A stretch of DNA of 64,000 nucleotides from Bryobacterales bacterium (lineage in GTDB: Bacteria > Acidobacteriota > Terriglobia > Bryobacterales > Bryobacteraceae), in assembly GCA_003162425.1 (NCBI GenBank), contig PMOK01000164.1, positions 1 through 64,000 on the forward strand, written 5' to 3'. This document shows positions 1 to 9,218 of this stretch, piece after piece. Under the pieces are notes generated by a model. That model had not been told where the DNA came from. It searched no databases and saw only the letters and a list, made by a program, of their open reading frames with translations. Both the position numbers and the translations under genes were made by a program. Numbering within the stretch: position 1 is the first letter of the stretch; each line of letters begins with the position of its first letter.

Positions 1-798
1 ACCAGCAACGAAGATTGGACGAGTCCTGCCGATCCGGAAGCGGAGATCACCAAGCTCAAGGACGGTCGAACGGCGCTGGCATACAAGGTCGAACAAGCGG
101 TGGATATGGAGACCGGAGCGATCGTTGCCGTGACGACGCACGGAGGTGCGGCTGCCGATAGTGCAACGGTAGCGGAAACACTGTGCGAGGCGGGCGAAGC
201 GGTGGCGGAGTTGATCGCCGTAAAAGATGCAGAAGGTCATTATCCGGTGGATGAGGCAGGCATCGCCGAAGTGGTAGCGGACAAGGGTTATCACAGCAAC
301 ACTACGATGGTGGACGTTCAGGAACTCGGCTTGCGGAGCTACGTCGCCGAACCCGATCGAGGCCCTCGCAATTGGAAGGGCAAGCCTGAAGAGCGAGACG
401 CCGTCTATGCCAATCGTCGGCGTATCGGTGGCCAGCGGGGCAAGCAGTTACAGTCGCAACGAGGCGAGAAGATCGAAAGGAACTTCGCCCATCAGTTTGA
501 TACCGGAGGCATGGACCGGTTGTACTTGCGAGGTCGGGAAAATGTTCACAAGAGGCTGCTGATGCAAGCAGCGGCGTGTAATCTGGCGTTGTTGCTGAGG
601 TTTTTGTATGGGGCTGGCAAACCCAAAGCGGCTCACGATCTCAAGGGCGCCGCCATTTTTGTGTTTCTACGGCTCATAAGCGTTCTATTCGAGGCAGAAT
701 GCGTTGAGAGAGATTTTCGAGCATCAACACACCTGGCATTCAACGACCATCAAGTGAGTCGTAGTAGTTTCTGTCGTTCCTCAAAACCGGCAGTTTAA
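1..798 (+). CDS. IS1182-type transposase, C-terminal part (5' end outside window)
   Basis: The reading frame is open from base 1, so the start lies upstream of the window. The visible 265 residues carry late parts of a DDE transposase: a VADKGYHSNTT segment, a YANRRRIGGQRGK basic stretch, RNFAHQFDTGGM, and RGRENVHKRLLMQAAACNL near the end. These blocks are known in IS1182-group transposases, where the GYHS block lies close to the catalytic core and the last block ends the protein. The enzyme would cut and join the ends of its own element. The C-terminus is intact and longer than usual by some 50 residues after the last conserved block, which may be read-through into flanking DNA. No terminal inverted repeat could be fixed, so whether the element is complete is unknown. 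Confidence 0.8.
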   Translation, partial: TSNEDWTSPADPEAEITKLKDGRTALAYKVEQAVDMETGAIVAVTTHGGAAADSATVAETLCEAGEAVAELIAVKDAEGHYPVDEAGIAEVVADKGYHSNTTMVDVQELGLRSYVAEPDRGPRNWKGKPEERDAVYANRRRIGGQRGKQLQSQRGEKIERNFAHQFDTGGMDRLYLRGRENVHKRLLMQAAACNLALLLRFLYGAGKPKAAHDLKGAAIFVFLRLISVLFEAECVERDFRASTHLAFNDHQVSRSSFCRSSKPAV

Positions 799-1594
799 AC
801 ACGGGCTGCTAGGCAGACGGCATCGTCAGCTGAAATCGAGCCCCGCAACCGTAGGCGCTGCGAGGTCAAACGATTGACATCGCGCCCGGTTGGCAAGCAA
901 ACTACAGGTGAAACGCCAAAAGGGCACTTATGGCCGGTGCCGGGTCTGAGCGAGTTTCCTTAAGTCTCGCGTTTTGACAGAGACCCAATCCCTGCGTAGC
1001 AGAGTTGCAAATCCTGATGACACCTGGCTTTCGTCACGTTGGCGCGCGTCTCGAAAGCGTCGGCGGTTGGGTCGGCTTGCCGTCTCCACCGGCACCCTAT
1101 GCAAGTACTCGGTGAATCGCTCCCGGAGCGGGAGATTGGTTCACGATGAACGTCAGGGCTCAGCGACGAAACGCACCACCAAATCGAATAGCTGCTGACC
1201 GACCACCAGAAGCAGCTGGCAAAAGCCATCCAGGAACGCATGCGCGAGGGAGAAGAAAGCAGACGGCCTGCTCCTTTCTGCAGCATCGAGATGAATGCCC
1301 AATCCTTCACCTGAGGGAAAGCAAGTCACGGCGGGCGCAGCGCGCCTGCGCCATCCAACTAGCGCGGCCGGCCGATATTCCCGTCCACAACGCCGCAAGC
1401 TTGTGCGCCGAGGGATTTCACCGCGCGGTGTTAGGCTTTGGCCACCGCGTACGCTCTTCCGCCGCCAGAGTGCGGATTGGAGTTTCCTGAACTTGCGCCC
1501 GCGCGAGCGATTGCAATCAGCCGAGGGGTCCGAAGAGTTGTGTCTTCTGAGCTTGGGACCGACACTACTGCTGGCACCCGCAACGCTGAGCTTT
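799..1594. other. Decayed intergenic stretch, no intact gene
   Basis: This is the right flank of the transposase. Short open frames occur on both strands but none has family motifs or a convincing start. A short peptide-like run around 1190-1310 on the plus strand ([19 protein letters not shown]) looks as if it was once coding, with a stop codon just before it, but I do not recognise it. The rest shows nothing I can support. Confidence 0.5.
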
Positions 1595-2278
1595 GCCCGC
1601 GATTGAGACCGAGCCGCCGCATCTTGGAGATCAACGTCGTCCGGCGCACGCCCAGGCGAGCGGCGGCGCCATTCGGACCACCCACCACCCCGCCCGTTTG
1701 CCGGAGAGTCTGCAGAATGTGTGAACTCTCCGCTTCTTCCAGCGTGACAGGCGAGGAAGCCTTCTGCGCGCACGTCAGATCCGACAGCGAACCGGTTAGC
1801 ACAGGACCGTTGGAGAGGATTACCGAACGCTCTATGAAGTTTTGCAACTCCCGGATATTGCCCGGCCAAGTATAAGGCGCACACGCCGTGATGAACTCCT
1901 CTGCAATCGCGGTAATCGGTCCGCATGCGCCGAGCGTAGTTCATCGCAAAATGACGGACTAACAAGCGGATATCTTCGGGGCGCTCGCGCAGCGGCGGTA
2001 ATTCAACGGGAAACACGAGGTCGGCGCGGAATTCCCGGCTTTCGATCATCTCCACGAGATTCCCTTGTGTGGCACAGATCACGCGCACATCGGCGTGGAT
2101 CGTGGCGGTGCTTCCTAATCGTTCTAACTGTCTTCCCTGTATCACACGTAGAAGCTTGGGCTGCAACTCCAGCGGAAGGTCGCCGATCTCGTCCAGGAAT
2201 AAGGTGCCCCGATTGGCCCGCTCAAACCGTCCGGTACTGCGCGTGACCGAACCGATGAAGGCGCCACGCTCGTGGCCG
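1595..2278 (-). pseudogene. Sigma-54-dependent activator, truncated and frameshifted
   Basis: Read on the minus strand, the first part carries AAA+ signatures of NtrC-type activators: [10 protein letters not shown] (a decayed form of GAFTGA, which contacts sigma-54), [20 protein letters not shown] (Walker B) and [13 protein letters not shown]. After MNYARRM the frame breaks near 1920-1930. The missing continuation ([20 protein letters not shown], then [13 protein letters not shown]) is in the next frame, followed by a Fis-type helix-turn-helix with [19 protein letters not shown]. The Walker A half and any sensor domain are absent, because the 5' side is joined to unrelated kinase sequence. 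With a broken frame, a lost P-loop and a changed GAFTGA it cannot work as an activator. Confidence 0.85.
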
Positions 2279-2456
2279 AGTGCGGTCGCCACGCCAATCG
2301 CGATGCCCAGTAAGCGAGTCAGATCGAGCGGCTGCCACTGGTCCCGCTCAAGGACCAGATCCAGGGGCTCACCGCTAGGGTCCTGAGTCGAGGATCGTCC
2401 GCCCTTCGTGACGAGTGATCGCCAGAGGCTTGGCTGCCAACGCGGGAGCTTGACTA
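2279..2456 (-). pseudogene. Fragment of a trifunctional Ser/Thr kinase / ATPase / histidine kinase
   Basis: Two pieces in different frames, [16 protein letters not shown] and then [17 protein letters not shown] followed by [17 protein letters not shown], match the N-lobe of the kinase domain in very large bacterial proteins that join a Ser/Thr kinase, a signalling ATPase and a histidine kinase. In that family the usual run is RHEGRT(I/V)LVLEDPGGEPL and then an AIGLAAALGxLHxRGLIHKD-like stretch. Here the frame slips near 2395 and the sequence passes at GHERG straight into a sigma-54 activator. The upstream limit lies next to the palindrome at 2462. The family match is from memory of the motif order. 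Confidence 0.6.
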
Positions 2457-2461
2457 GTTCT

Positions 2462-2492
2462 GATATACCATCTAAAATATAGATGGTATATC
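2462..2492. promoter_or_regulatory. Perfect 13-bp inverted repeat before the antitoxin-like gene
   Basis: The arms GATATACCATCTA (2462-2474) and TAGATGGTATATC (2480-2492) are exact reverse complements around a 5-base loop. The second arm ends four bases before the ATG at 2496, so no ordinary Shine-Dalgarno site fits between. The position suits an operator for autorepression by the DNA-binding protein encoded just downstream, or a leaderless transcript starting within the repeat. Confidence 0.7.
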
Positions 2493-2495
2493 AAG

Positions 2496-3056
2496 ATGCA
2501 GGCTGTCGAATTGAAACTGAAGCAGGCCAGCGCTGTCCTGGGTGTCGAGCCGAAGGACCTCCAGAATCTGGTGCAGTTCAAGGTGTTGCGGCCAACGCGT
2601 CGGGACGGCCTCTATTGGTTTGACAATCAACTCCTCCTCGAAGCTAAGGTCGCATTTTACCTGAAGGAGTCGCTCGGCACGTCCACGGAAGTGCTCGCCC
2701 GCTTCACGCAAGTTCTATCGACCAATCTAAGGAAAGCGCAAGTGAACAGACTTCGTTATCTGTGGCTGCGGTCTCTCCCGGCGAGAGGCCCTGAGGCGGT
2801 CGAGGTACGTATTCCGGTGAGAGAGCTGGCAAACGAGATTGAGGAGCAACTTCCTCGGGCCGACGTGTACCAGGATCTTCCACGCGGTCGCAAGCGATCG
2901 GGATGGAAGCGCGACTTCGCACGCAGCCTAGAGGCGGCCGCAGGCGATTTATTAGGCGTAACAAAGTCCCAGATCGTAGAGACGATCGGCGCCTATCGCG
3001 CCGACAAAAAGCGCTTGCCGGAGATTACTGTTGCCAGGTCGAGAAAATCCGCGTAG
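2496..3056 (+). CDS. Antitoxin-like DNA-binding protein (186 aa)
   Basis: The protein begins with a MerR/Xre-like helical segment (KLKQASAVLGVEPKDLQNLVQFKVLRP is the region at residues 7-33), the type of fold that reads DNA. The middle (about 40-75) and the C-terminal half are helical and charged, with no catalytic motif. A PIN-domain toxin frame starts 4 bases after the stop, the standard layout of an antitoxin-first pair. The palindrome overlapping the translation start is a plausible self-regulatory site. I infer an antitoxin/autorepressor from position and fold. The exact family was not recognised, and a plain regulator is possible. The reading frame itself looks intact. Confidence 0.6.
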   Translation: MQAVELKLKQASAVLGVEPKDLQNLVQFKVLRPTRRDGLYWFDNQLLLEAKVAFYLKESLGTSTEVLARFTQVLSTNLRKAQVNRLRYLWLRSLPARGPEAVEVRIPVRELANEIEEQLPRADVYQDLPRGRKRSGWKRDFARSLEAAAGDLLGVTKSQIVETIGAYRADKKRLPEITVARSRKSA

Positions 3057-3060
3057 AGGC

Positions 3061-3485
3061 GTGATCGACACCTCCGTCCTCGTCGCCGGCATCTCAGGAT
3101 TCAATCCGGAGCCCCACGGAACCCGAGCGCCGAACTTCTCCGCAACTGGCTTGAGAACGCGACTTTCACCTGGCTGATCACAGAAGACATTCTTGCCGAA
3201 TACAAAGAGGTGCTCAGACGCCTAGGCGGGCGGCGCAATCTGATAGGCGAAATCATTAACCTGTTAAGAGAGGAGGCCGAGCTTGTGGACCTCCGGATCA
3301 CTGCCGACCTGTCGCCAGACCCGGACGATAATGTGTTTTGCGCTTGCGCGGAGCAGGGTCGTGCAGCCTTCATTGCGACTCTTAACAGGAAAGACTTTCC
3401 TCAGAAGAGACTCTCGGCTAAGGTCATTTCACCAAGTGATCCAATCCCCACGACGCGACGGCCCCGCGGGCGACAGATTGACTGA
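3061..3485 (+). pseudogene. PIN-domain toxin with a frameshift
   Basis: From GTG 3061 the frame reads VIDTSVLVAGISGF, the PIN N-terminus with its first catalytic Asp. It then leaves frame near 3105-3122 and would stop at about 3175. In the next frame the protein carries on as PSAELLRNWLENATFTWLIT, then EDILAEYKEVLRRLGGR, and PDPDDNVFCACAEQGRAAFI with the later acidic residues, ending TLNRKDFPQ and a short tail. This matches the 'toxin component, PIN family' ribonucleases, about 140 residues. One missing or extra base separates the two halves, so the toxin is most likely dead; a sequencing error or programmed shifting is not excluded. It follows the antitoxin-like gene by 4 bases. Confidence 0.75.
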
Positions 3486-3592
3486 GCGCGGCAGCACATT
3501 GCCGAGCGTTTTTCATCGAGTCCAGCGTGCAATAGCGTGCAATGGTCTACGGCGTCAGTGGCAATTTCGGCATCGTGAACAATTTAGAATCT

Positions 3593-3815
3593 GTAACTTG
3601 CAGACGCCGTTAGCCGGCCCTTGGTTCGAATCCCACCCTCACCGCCAAGTTATTGATAATAAGAGTACTTCGCTCGCTTAAATCGATTCGGAGGCGCTCC
3701 TATCTCATTGAAGCTGTTCGGTGAGCGGTGAGGGGTGGAGGACAACCCGCTGTGCCTGAAGTGATTCTGTATTATCAATAATTTGTGCAGCCACCCTCAT
3801 GCGATTTGGGTAATG
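3593..3815 (+). repeat. Dispersed repeat with a tRNA-Ser-like 3' end, copy A
   Basis: The core GGTTCGAATCCCACCCTCACCGCCA-type segment (3623-3647) looks like the T-arm and acceptor 3' half of a tRNA-Ser including CCA, but the 5' T-stem and the rest of a tRNA are missing. It is followed by AGTTATTGATAATA, and about 110 bases on by the reverse complement TATTATCAATAAT, with GCGGTGAGGGG-like sequence (about 3725-3735) mirroring the CCCTCACCGC motif. Nearly the same arrangement recurs at 22222-22450, and the tRNA-like end recurs again near 45282. It is probably an integration-site scar or a small non-autonomous element. Confidence 0.65.
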
Positions 3816-4079
3816 GCCCTTCGCCACACCTTGAACGCTCGTCCCTTCAAAATCGCTTAACGCCGCGAGGCGTCATTTGCCTGCCTTCCGCGCTCCGGTT
3901 TCACGACATTGGGACGCAGAAACCATTTGAAGTCTGGATGGCAATCGGGGAAAGAGATCGCTAACCCCGTTCGGACAATCCCCGGGTGCGTATCGTTCGC
4001 TTCTCCAAACGATCGCTCGAGGCTCTCCGCGAATCTACCAGGAGCCGAAAAGCGACCACCGCCGACCTTTGGCAAGTCG

Positions 4080-4219
4080 GCAAAAGTCTGCCGGGTCTCA
4101 AACGCGATGATACCGTCCGTCACAGGCTACTGAATATCGCCAATAACCCCGGCGAGGATTTCGGCCTAGTTCTTACGCGTTACGCACTGGCGCGCATCCT
4201 CTTCCCCCGCCAGCACTAA
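4080..4219 (+). pseudogene. AbiEii/AbiGii-type nucleotidyltransferase toxin, N-terminal fragment
   Basis: The segment RHRLLNIANNPGEDFGLVL followed by TRYALARILF matches the N-terminus of AbiEii-type toxins, where it leads into a KGALLF nucleotidyltransferase core. Here it stops after PRQH, so the catalytic domain is gone. A partner antitoxin (AbiEi) is not seen upstream, where sequence from about 3850 holds only short unrecognised frames. It is a remnant of an abortive-infection pair. Confidence 0.6.
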
Positions 4220-4337
4220 GGACTGGGATGCATTGCGTCTGGTTCCAAAATCGGAGTGGAAGAAGCGACACAAAGAGACGCGTCAACTTCTGTCTATTAC
4301 CGACGAAGCCGTGGCACCAATCATCCTTCCAGTAAGA

Positions 4338-4750
4338 TCACAATCGGCGTTTACCCGTTGCTGCCCGACGAAACCTGCTGGTTTCGTGCGGCGGATTTTG
4401 ATCGGCAGACGCGGCGACAAGATGCCGCTGCCTTCATGGAGTCGTGCCAGGACTGGAACGCTCCGGCAGCGCTGGAGCGGTCGCGCTCTGGTGACGGGGC
4501 CAACGTCTGGATTCTCTTCGCGGCTCCAATCGCAGCGACGTTGGCCACAAGACTGGGAAACTGCGCTCCTTACCAGAACGATGGAGCGTCGGCATCAATT
4601 GGGGCTACGTTCCTATGACCGCTTGTTCCCGAATCAGGACACGATGCCACTGGGCGGGTTCGGGAACCTGATCGCTTTGCCGCTACAGAAGATCCCGCGG
4701 AAATCCGGCAACAGCTTTTTGCTTGACGATTCACTCGAACCAATAACCGG
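4338..4750 (+). pseudogene. TOTE conflict-system primase domain, frameshifted fragment
   Basis: One frame reads TIGVYPLLPDETCWFRAADF, then DAAAFMESCQDWNAPAALER and SRSGDGANVWILFAAPI up to about 4560. A second frame carries on with LTRTMERRHQLGLRSYDRLF and PNQDTMPLGGFGNLIALPLQ to about 4745. These blocks, in this order, are typical of the archaeo-eukaryotic primase-like part of TOTE-type conflict proteins, which are normally 900 residues or more and end in a helicase. The aspartates in AADFD and the RSRSG(D/N)G block belong to the primase core. At least one frameshift is present and the helicase half is missing. It keeps enough sequence to be recognised, so the loss may be fairly recent. Confidence 0.7.
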
Positions 4751-4949
4751 CCACATAACGCGGGCGGGCGCATTTCACGGACAATCTCAGGACTCGCGAA
4801 CTGATCCTCCCTTGCGGGGGGAGGCTGCTTGCCAATTGTGTTGTCCAGCGCCATTGGCTTGTGGAAATCATTCCGGGGCAAGCCGAACGCGGTTCCGGGA
4901 TCGGCCTGAGACTGTTCGGCTTCATCCCGGAATCACGTTCGCCCGTATC

Positions 4950-5345
4950 CCCACTGCTGAAGCAGTTGACCAAAGCGCTGCCGGAGCGGGCCGCGCACCT
5001 GGGCTATGAGAAGCACGGCCCGGTCAGCCACAAGCAGTGGCAGCTCGCGCAATGGCGCGACGACGAAGACGCAGAAAGGGGGATTTTTGGGAAATGCCGC
5101 TGGAGACGTCGCGGGATCGCAACGGCAGCGACGAACCGAAGATCATCTGTAAGGGGCAGACGCGCTTCACCGGTTTCGACGACAAGATCATTTCGATATA
5201 GGGGCGGGCATGAGCGCGCGTGAGATTCAGACACCCGAAAGAGACCCCTGGTCGAGGTGAGTCCGGCTTTGATTTCCAATGTCACCGAAGAAATGGTGGA
5301 GGACGTCAAGATCTGGCAGAATCGGCCGCTGGACACCTGGCGCAA
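4950..5345 (+). pseudogene. IS256-type transposase, degenerate N-terminal fragment
   Basis: Scattered over several frames are PLLKQLTKALPERAAHLGYEKH, EMPLETSRDRNGSDEPKI, ICKGQTRFTGFDDKIIS, GMSAREIQ and VEVSPALISNVTEEMVEDV-WQNRPLDT pieces. In order they correspond to the first 190 or so residues of IS256-family (mutator-type) transposases, where RFTGFDDKIISLYARGMSxREIQ is a strong signature. A stop codon follows IIS, and the catalytic domain after RPLD is lost, replaced by an unrelated tail (NLLKQKLRVELNKR). It is clearly inactive. Confidence 0.7.
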
Positions 5346-5618
5346 CTTGCTCAAGCAGAAGTTGCGTGTCGAACTGAACAAGCGATAAGGCAGCAATCTC
5401 GTTCAAAATCGATGTTCGCTATCGGCAATCCTACTTTAGACGGATTTCTTCGCCGGTGAATGGTATAGAATTGACCCGGTAAACGGCACAAACATAGAAA
5501 ACTGTCGAGAGTAACGCGGGAGTCTCGAGGTGAATTGCGGCGTGTCCGTTTCTCGGGCGATTGCAGGTTCGAAGCCATTCGGTACCTGGTGGGTTTTTCA
5601 GGGAACTTAGGGGGTCAA

Positions 5619-8600
5619 ATGTCTGACTTGGAAGCACTTCGTCAGTGCAGTTCCAGATTCTTGTTGGTGGCGGCGATCCTATTCGCTCCTCTCGCCACAG
5701 CTCAAAACGCGAACACGGGGGAAATCAAAGGGTCCGTGATGGATCCTTCGGGGGCCGTTGTGCCCGGAGCGGCGGTCTCGATCAAAAATGTGCAGACCGG
5801 CCTCGTCACCTCAAGGACGACGAACCAGTCCGGTCTATACGATGTTCCGTTTCTCGGACCGGGCAACTACACCGTCACATTCTCGAAGGAAGGCTTTCGC
5901 GGTTTTGTCCGCGAAGGCATTGTTCTCCAGATCGAAACCCTGGAAATCAGCGTCACGCTCCAAGTCGGCGCCGCAAGCCAGGAGATCGTGGTGAACGCTA
6001 TGGCGCCGCTCATCGAAACGGAAACCAGCGACCAGCATGTGGAACTCAGTGCCCGGACGGTTGTCACGGCGCCCATCGTTGGCACCGACTGGCGCTCCGA
6101 GATGACGCAGCTTATTCCCGGCGTCAACACCGGCGGAGGAACAGGGCCAGTCTCCGGCCAGTCAATCGGAGTCAACGGCACGCAATCGTATAATGTAAAC
6201 TTCCTGACTGACGGATCGGCTGCCACTGCTCCGAGAGATTACAACGGCAGCAATTACTACATGCCTGTCGATGCCATCGCCGAGGTGAGCATCAATTCAA
6301 GCAACGCACCCGCGCAGTACGGCAATGGTCTCACTTCCATTAACGTCATCACCAAGAGTGGGACGAACCAATTTCACGGCAGCGCGTTTGAATTCGATCA
6401 GAATACCGCGCTCAACGCCAGAGGTTTCTATAATGCGACGGGACAGAAGGCCGTGGAGCACTGGAATAACTACGGCGGCAGCCTGGGCGGGCCGGTCATA
6501 AAGAACAAGCTGTTCTTTTTCTTCGCCTTCCAGCGCAACCCCTCCTCTTCCCCAACTTCCGGGTTGTACAGCTATCCGACCACCGCCATGGAGGCGGGGA
6601 ATTTTTACGGGGTCTCCGGCGCCACAGGCCCGGCTTTTAGTCCCACCGGCACGCTAATGGGAACCTATGATCCCGTGGCGTTGAAGCTGCAGGGCTACTT
6701 CCCCAAGGCAGGCGCTCCGGGATGGGTTGCGGGATGCCCCGGTCCAGCAAATCCCTCCGCGAGCAATCCGCAAACCTGCCCGACCATCAACAATTATGTA
6801 TTCAACGGTACCAGTCCGAACACGGCCACGTGGTATACGACCAAGGAAGACTACAATATTTCCGACAAACAAAAACTCACGTTCAGCCTCAACTATTTCC
6901 CTACCGTGTCGTCTTATGTCCCCGCGGATCCTCTGTACCCCAACGACGCTACCGCGTATTCCCTGGGGCTCACCGACAATCTGACTGCCCAAATCTCGCA
7001 CGTTTTTACGATCAGCCCGACCATGCTCAACGAGTTTCGTTTAGGTGGAAGCCGAGAGCTCGATAAGTACAAGCCGCCCTCCCTTAATAAGAACGATCCC
7101 ACGACGCTTGGCCTCGAGCCGGCCTACGGCACCAACGCTCCAGCCAACGTTTTTCCCAAGATTACGATTGATACCGGAGCGGGAGTCGGAGGCATGGGTT
7201 TGGGCGCCGGAAACGGCCAAAACGGTAACATAGATGCCGCTCTCGGCCAGGGAGTGTACAACGTCTCCGATGTCCTTACGCTGGTTCGCGGCAGGCACAC
7301 GATCAAGCTTGGCGGCGAGTACGACAAAATTTACCAGAACTATACGAACTGGGGCGATATCAGCTCGGGTAATTTCGAGTTCAACGGCGGCGTCACCGGA
7401 ATCCCGTACGCCGATTTCCTTGCTGGCGACGTATACGGATGGTACGTGTACGAATACGACGCAACCAGCGCTCACATGTGGCAATCGGCGATGTTCGCCA
7501 GCGACGACTTCAAAGTCTCATCGAAAGTAACCCTGAACCTGGGCCTTCGCTGGCAAATTCAGTCCGGCTGGGGGGTGAATCACAACCTGTTCGGCAACTA
7601 CGACCCGGTTCTGCCCAATCCCGCGGATGGCGGAGCCTACAAGGGCGCCATCCTCTACGGCGGGCAGAGCGACAAGGCCTTTGGAGGGTCGATCGGCAAT
7701 CTGTCGACAATCCAGAATGCCAATTATAAGGAATTCGCGCCCCGCATTGGCATCGCCTGGTCGCCACGCGACAAGTGGTCGATCCGGGCCAGCTACGGTA
7801 TTTTTGACGCGCCGCGCGATGCCGAGAATTACACTGATAATGCGCTCGGCCTCGGCTTCAATCCGCACAACAACGGCAATGGGGGTTACGTCAATGGGAG
7901 CTCCGCATTCAAGCTGGCGGTGGGACCGCCGGCCGGCACAGTCGTCTTTCCCACGCTTCAAACTCTTTCGCCAACCCTAAATAACTTTAGCTCCGTGTCG
8001 TACTATCCGCAGAATATGCCTACCGACTATGTGCAGAACTTGCTCGTCAGTGTTCAGCGCGCCCTCCCGGGGGGCATGCTGGTGGACACAAGCTACGTCA
8101 ACACTCGCGGGACGAACCTGAATTTTGCAACCGATATCAACCAGGCGCCTGTAAGCAAATTAGGTTGCACGGGCTATAACTGCGGAAACCCCAACCCGAT
8201 ATTCAACTCGATTCAAGCTCAAATCTACACTGGCTGGTCGAATTACAACGCATTGCAAGTGCGTGTTCAAAAGAGGTACTCGTATGGCTTGAGCTTCCAA
8301 GTCAATTATGCCTGGTCGAGATTGCTCGACACCGGAACCGGAGGCGGTCACGGATCGGGTGTCGATATCTACCAGAACGCGTACAACCCGGCCGTCAATT
8401 ACGGTTTGGCCGACTCTAATGCGACGCACACCCTGGCTGGTCAGATTGTATACGAAGTGCCGTTCGGTAAGGGGCGCCAGTATGCACTTCACGGGCTGGT
8501 CGACCAGGTCGTAGGCGGCTGGCGTGTCTCCAGCGTTTTCCAGTGGCACTCGGGGGTTCCGTTCACCCCCATCATTCAGAATTCCATCGCCGATGCAATC

Positions 8601-9014
8601 GATCCGGGGCTGGCTCCATCTCTTTCGGCTGGCTCCAAGCTGTATCCCACGCTGGTTGGCAATCCAAGCGTGTCCAATCCTACACCTGGCCAGTGGTTCA
8701 ACCCCGCGGCCTTCGCCAACCCTGCTCCTGGGACCTTCGGCAATACCGGACGCAACACCCTGATTGGGCCGGGTTTCACGGACGTGGACATTAGTCTCGG
8801 AAAAACGTTTCCCCTTCACTGGGAGCGAATAAGACTCGATATCAGGGCTGACGCGTATAATGCGTTCAACCATGTTAACTACGCCAACCCCGATGCGAAC
8901 GTCGGCTACACCAGTGGCGTCCTGGCCGATCCAACCGCTGGCAGAATCACCGGCCCCGCGGGCGGTAACGGGAACATGCGCATCATACAACTGGGGGCTC
9001 GCCTTACATTCTGA
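5619..9014 (+). CDS. Oar-type TonB-dependent receptor (1131 aa)
   Basis: This is an outer-membrane receptor of the Acidobacteriota type. Residues 1-28 form a signal peptide (LLVAAILFAPLATAQ). About 33-120 is a carboxypeptidase-regulatory Ig-like domain (GEIKGSVMDPSGAVVPGAAV). A plug-like region with GQSIGVNGTQSYNVNFLTDG follows, and then a long beta-barrel ending in aromatic LGARLTF. The frame is open from 5535, but I chose ATG 5619, which has a GGGGG stretch just upstream and puts the signal peptide at the N-terminus. Substrate is unknown; the galactanase and GH2 genes nearby suggest a plant or microbial glycan. It is followed by a hairpin terminator, so it may be transcribed alone. Confidence 0.9.
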   Translation: MSDLEALRQCSSRFLLVAAILFAPLATAQNANTGEIKGSVMDPSGAVVPGAAVSIKNVQTGLVTSRTTNQSGLYDVPFLGPGNYTVTFSKEGFRGFVREGIVLQIETLEISVTLQVGAASQEIVVNAMAPLIETETSDQHVELSARTVVTAPIVGTDWRSEMTQLIPGVNTGGGTGPVSGQSIGVNGTQSYNVNFLTDGSAATAPRDYNGSNYYMPVDAIAEVSINSSNAPAQYGNGLTSINVITKSGTNQFHGSAFEFDQNTALNARGFYNATGQKAVEHWNNYGGSLGGPVIKNKLFFFFAFQRNPSSSPTSGLYSYPTTAMEAGNFYGVSGATGPAFSPTGTLMGTYDPVALKLQGYFPKAGAPGWVAGCPGPANPSASNPQTCPTINNYVFNGTSPNTATWYTTKEDYNISDKQKLTFSLNYFPTVSSYVPADPLYPNDATAYSLGLTDNLTAQISHVFTISPTMLNEFRLGGSRELDKYKPPSLNKNDPTTLGLEPAYGTNAPANVFPKITIDTGAGVGGMGLGAGNGQNGNIDAALGQGVYNVSDVLTLVRGRHTIKLGGEYDKIYQNYTNWGDISSGNFEFNGGVTGIPYADFLAGDVYGWYVYEYDATSAHMWQSAMFASDDFKVSSKVTLNLGLRWQIQSGWGVNHNLFGNYDPVLPNPADGGAYKGAILYGGQSDKAFGGSIGNLSTIQNANYKEFAPRIGIAWSPRDKWSIRASYGIFDAPRDAENYTDNALGLGFNPHNNGNGGYVNGSSAFKLAVGPPAGTVVFPTLQTLSPTLNNFSSVSYYPQNMPTDYVQNLLVSVQRALPGGMLVDTSYVNTRGTNLNFATDINQAPVSKLGCTGYNCGNPNPIFNSIQAQIYTGWSNYNALQVRVQKRYSYGLSFQVNYAWSRLLDTGTGGGHGSGVDIYQNAYNPAVNYGLADSNATHTLAGQIVYEVPFGKGRQYALHGLVDQVVGGWRVSSVFQWHSGVPFTPIIQNSIADAIDPGLAPSLSAGSKLYPTLVGNPSVSNPTPGQWFNPAAFANPAPGTFGNTGRNTLIGPGFTDVDISLGKTFPLHWERIRLDIRADAYNAFNHVNYANPDANVGYTSGVLADPTAGRITGPAGGNGNMRIIQLGARLTF

Positions 9015-9040
9015 CCTCACCGGCCGAGTTTGAGTCATCC

Positions 9041-9088
9041 AACCCCGCGGAGTGCGGAAGCAGCTTTCCTCCGGCGCGCCGCGGGGTT
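9041..9088 (+). terminator. Hairpin terminator after the TonB receptor
   Basis: AACCCCGCGG (9041-9050) pairs with CCGCGGGGTT (9079-9088), and a TTCTC run follows. It lies 27 bases after the receptor stop codon. The loop of 28 bases is long and itself GC-rich. Confidence 0.55.
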
Positions 9089-9218
9089 TCTCAGGCGACT
9101 ACGCCCGGAATTGCAGACCTCTCCGATCACGCTGCGAGGACATGCAATCATGATGGAGAGATGGCGAGAAGCTCCTCGCAACTCGCCGAAGGTCCCTAAA
9201 GGCAGGTGACGTTCCTCC

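Noticed and set aside
960-1310. Minus-strand open frame (116 aa) next to the sigma-54 remnant
   Set aside because: No motif, odd composition, lies in decayed DNA.
8160-9038. Minus-strand open frame (292 aa)
   Set aside because: Opposite the barrel end of the first TonB receptor; no motif.
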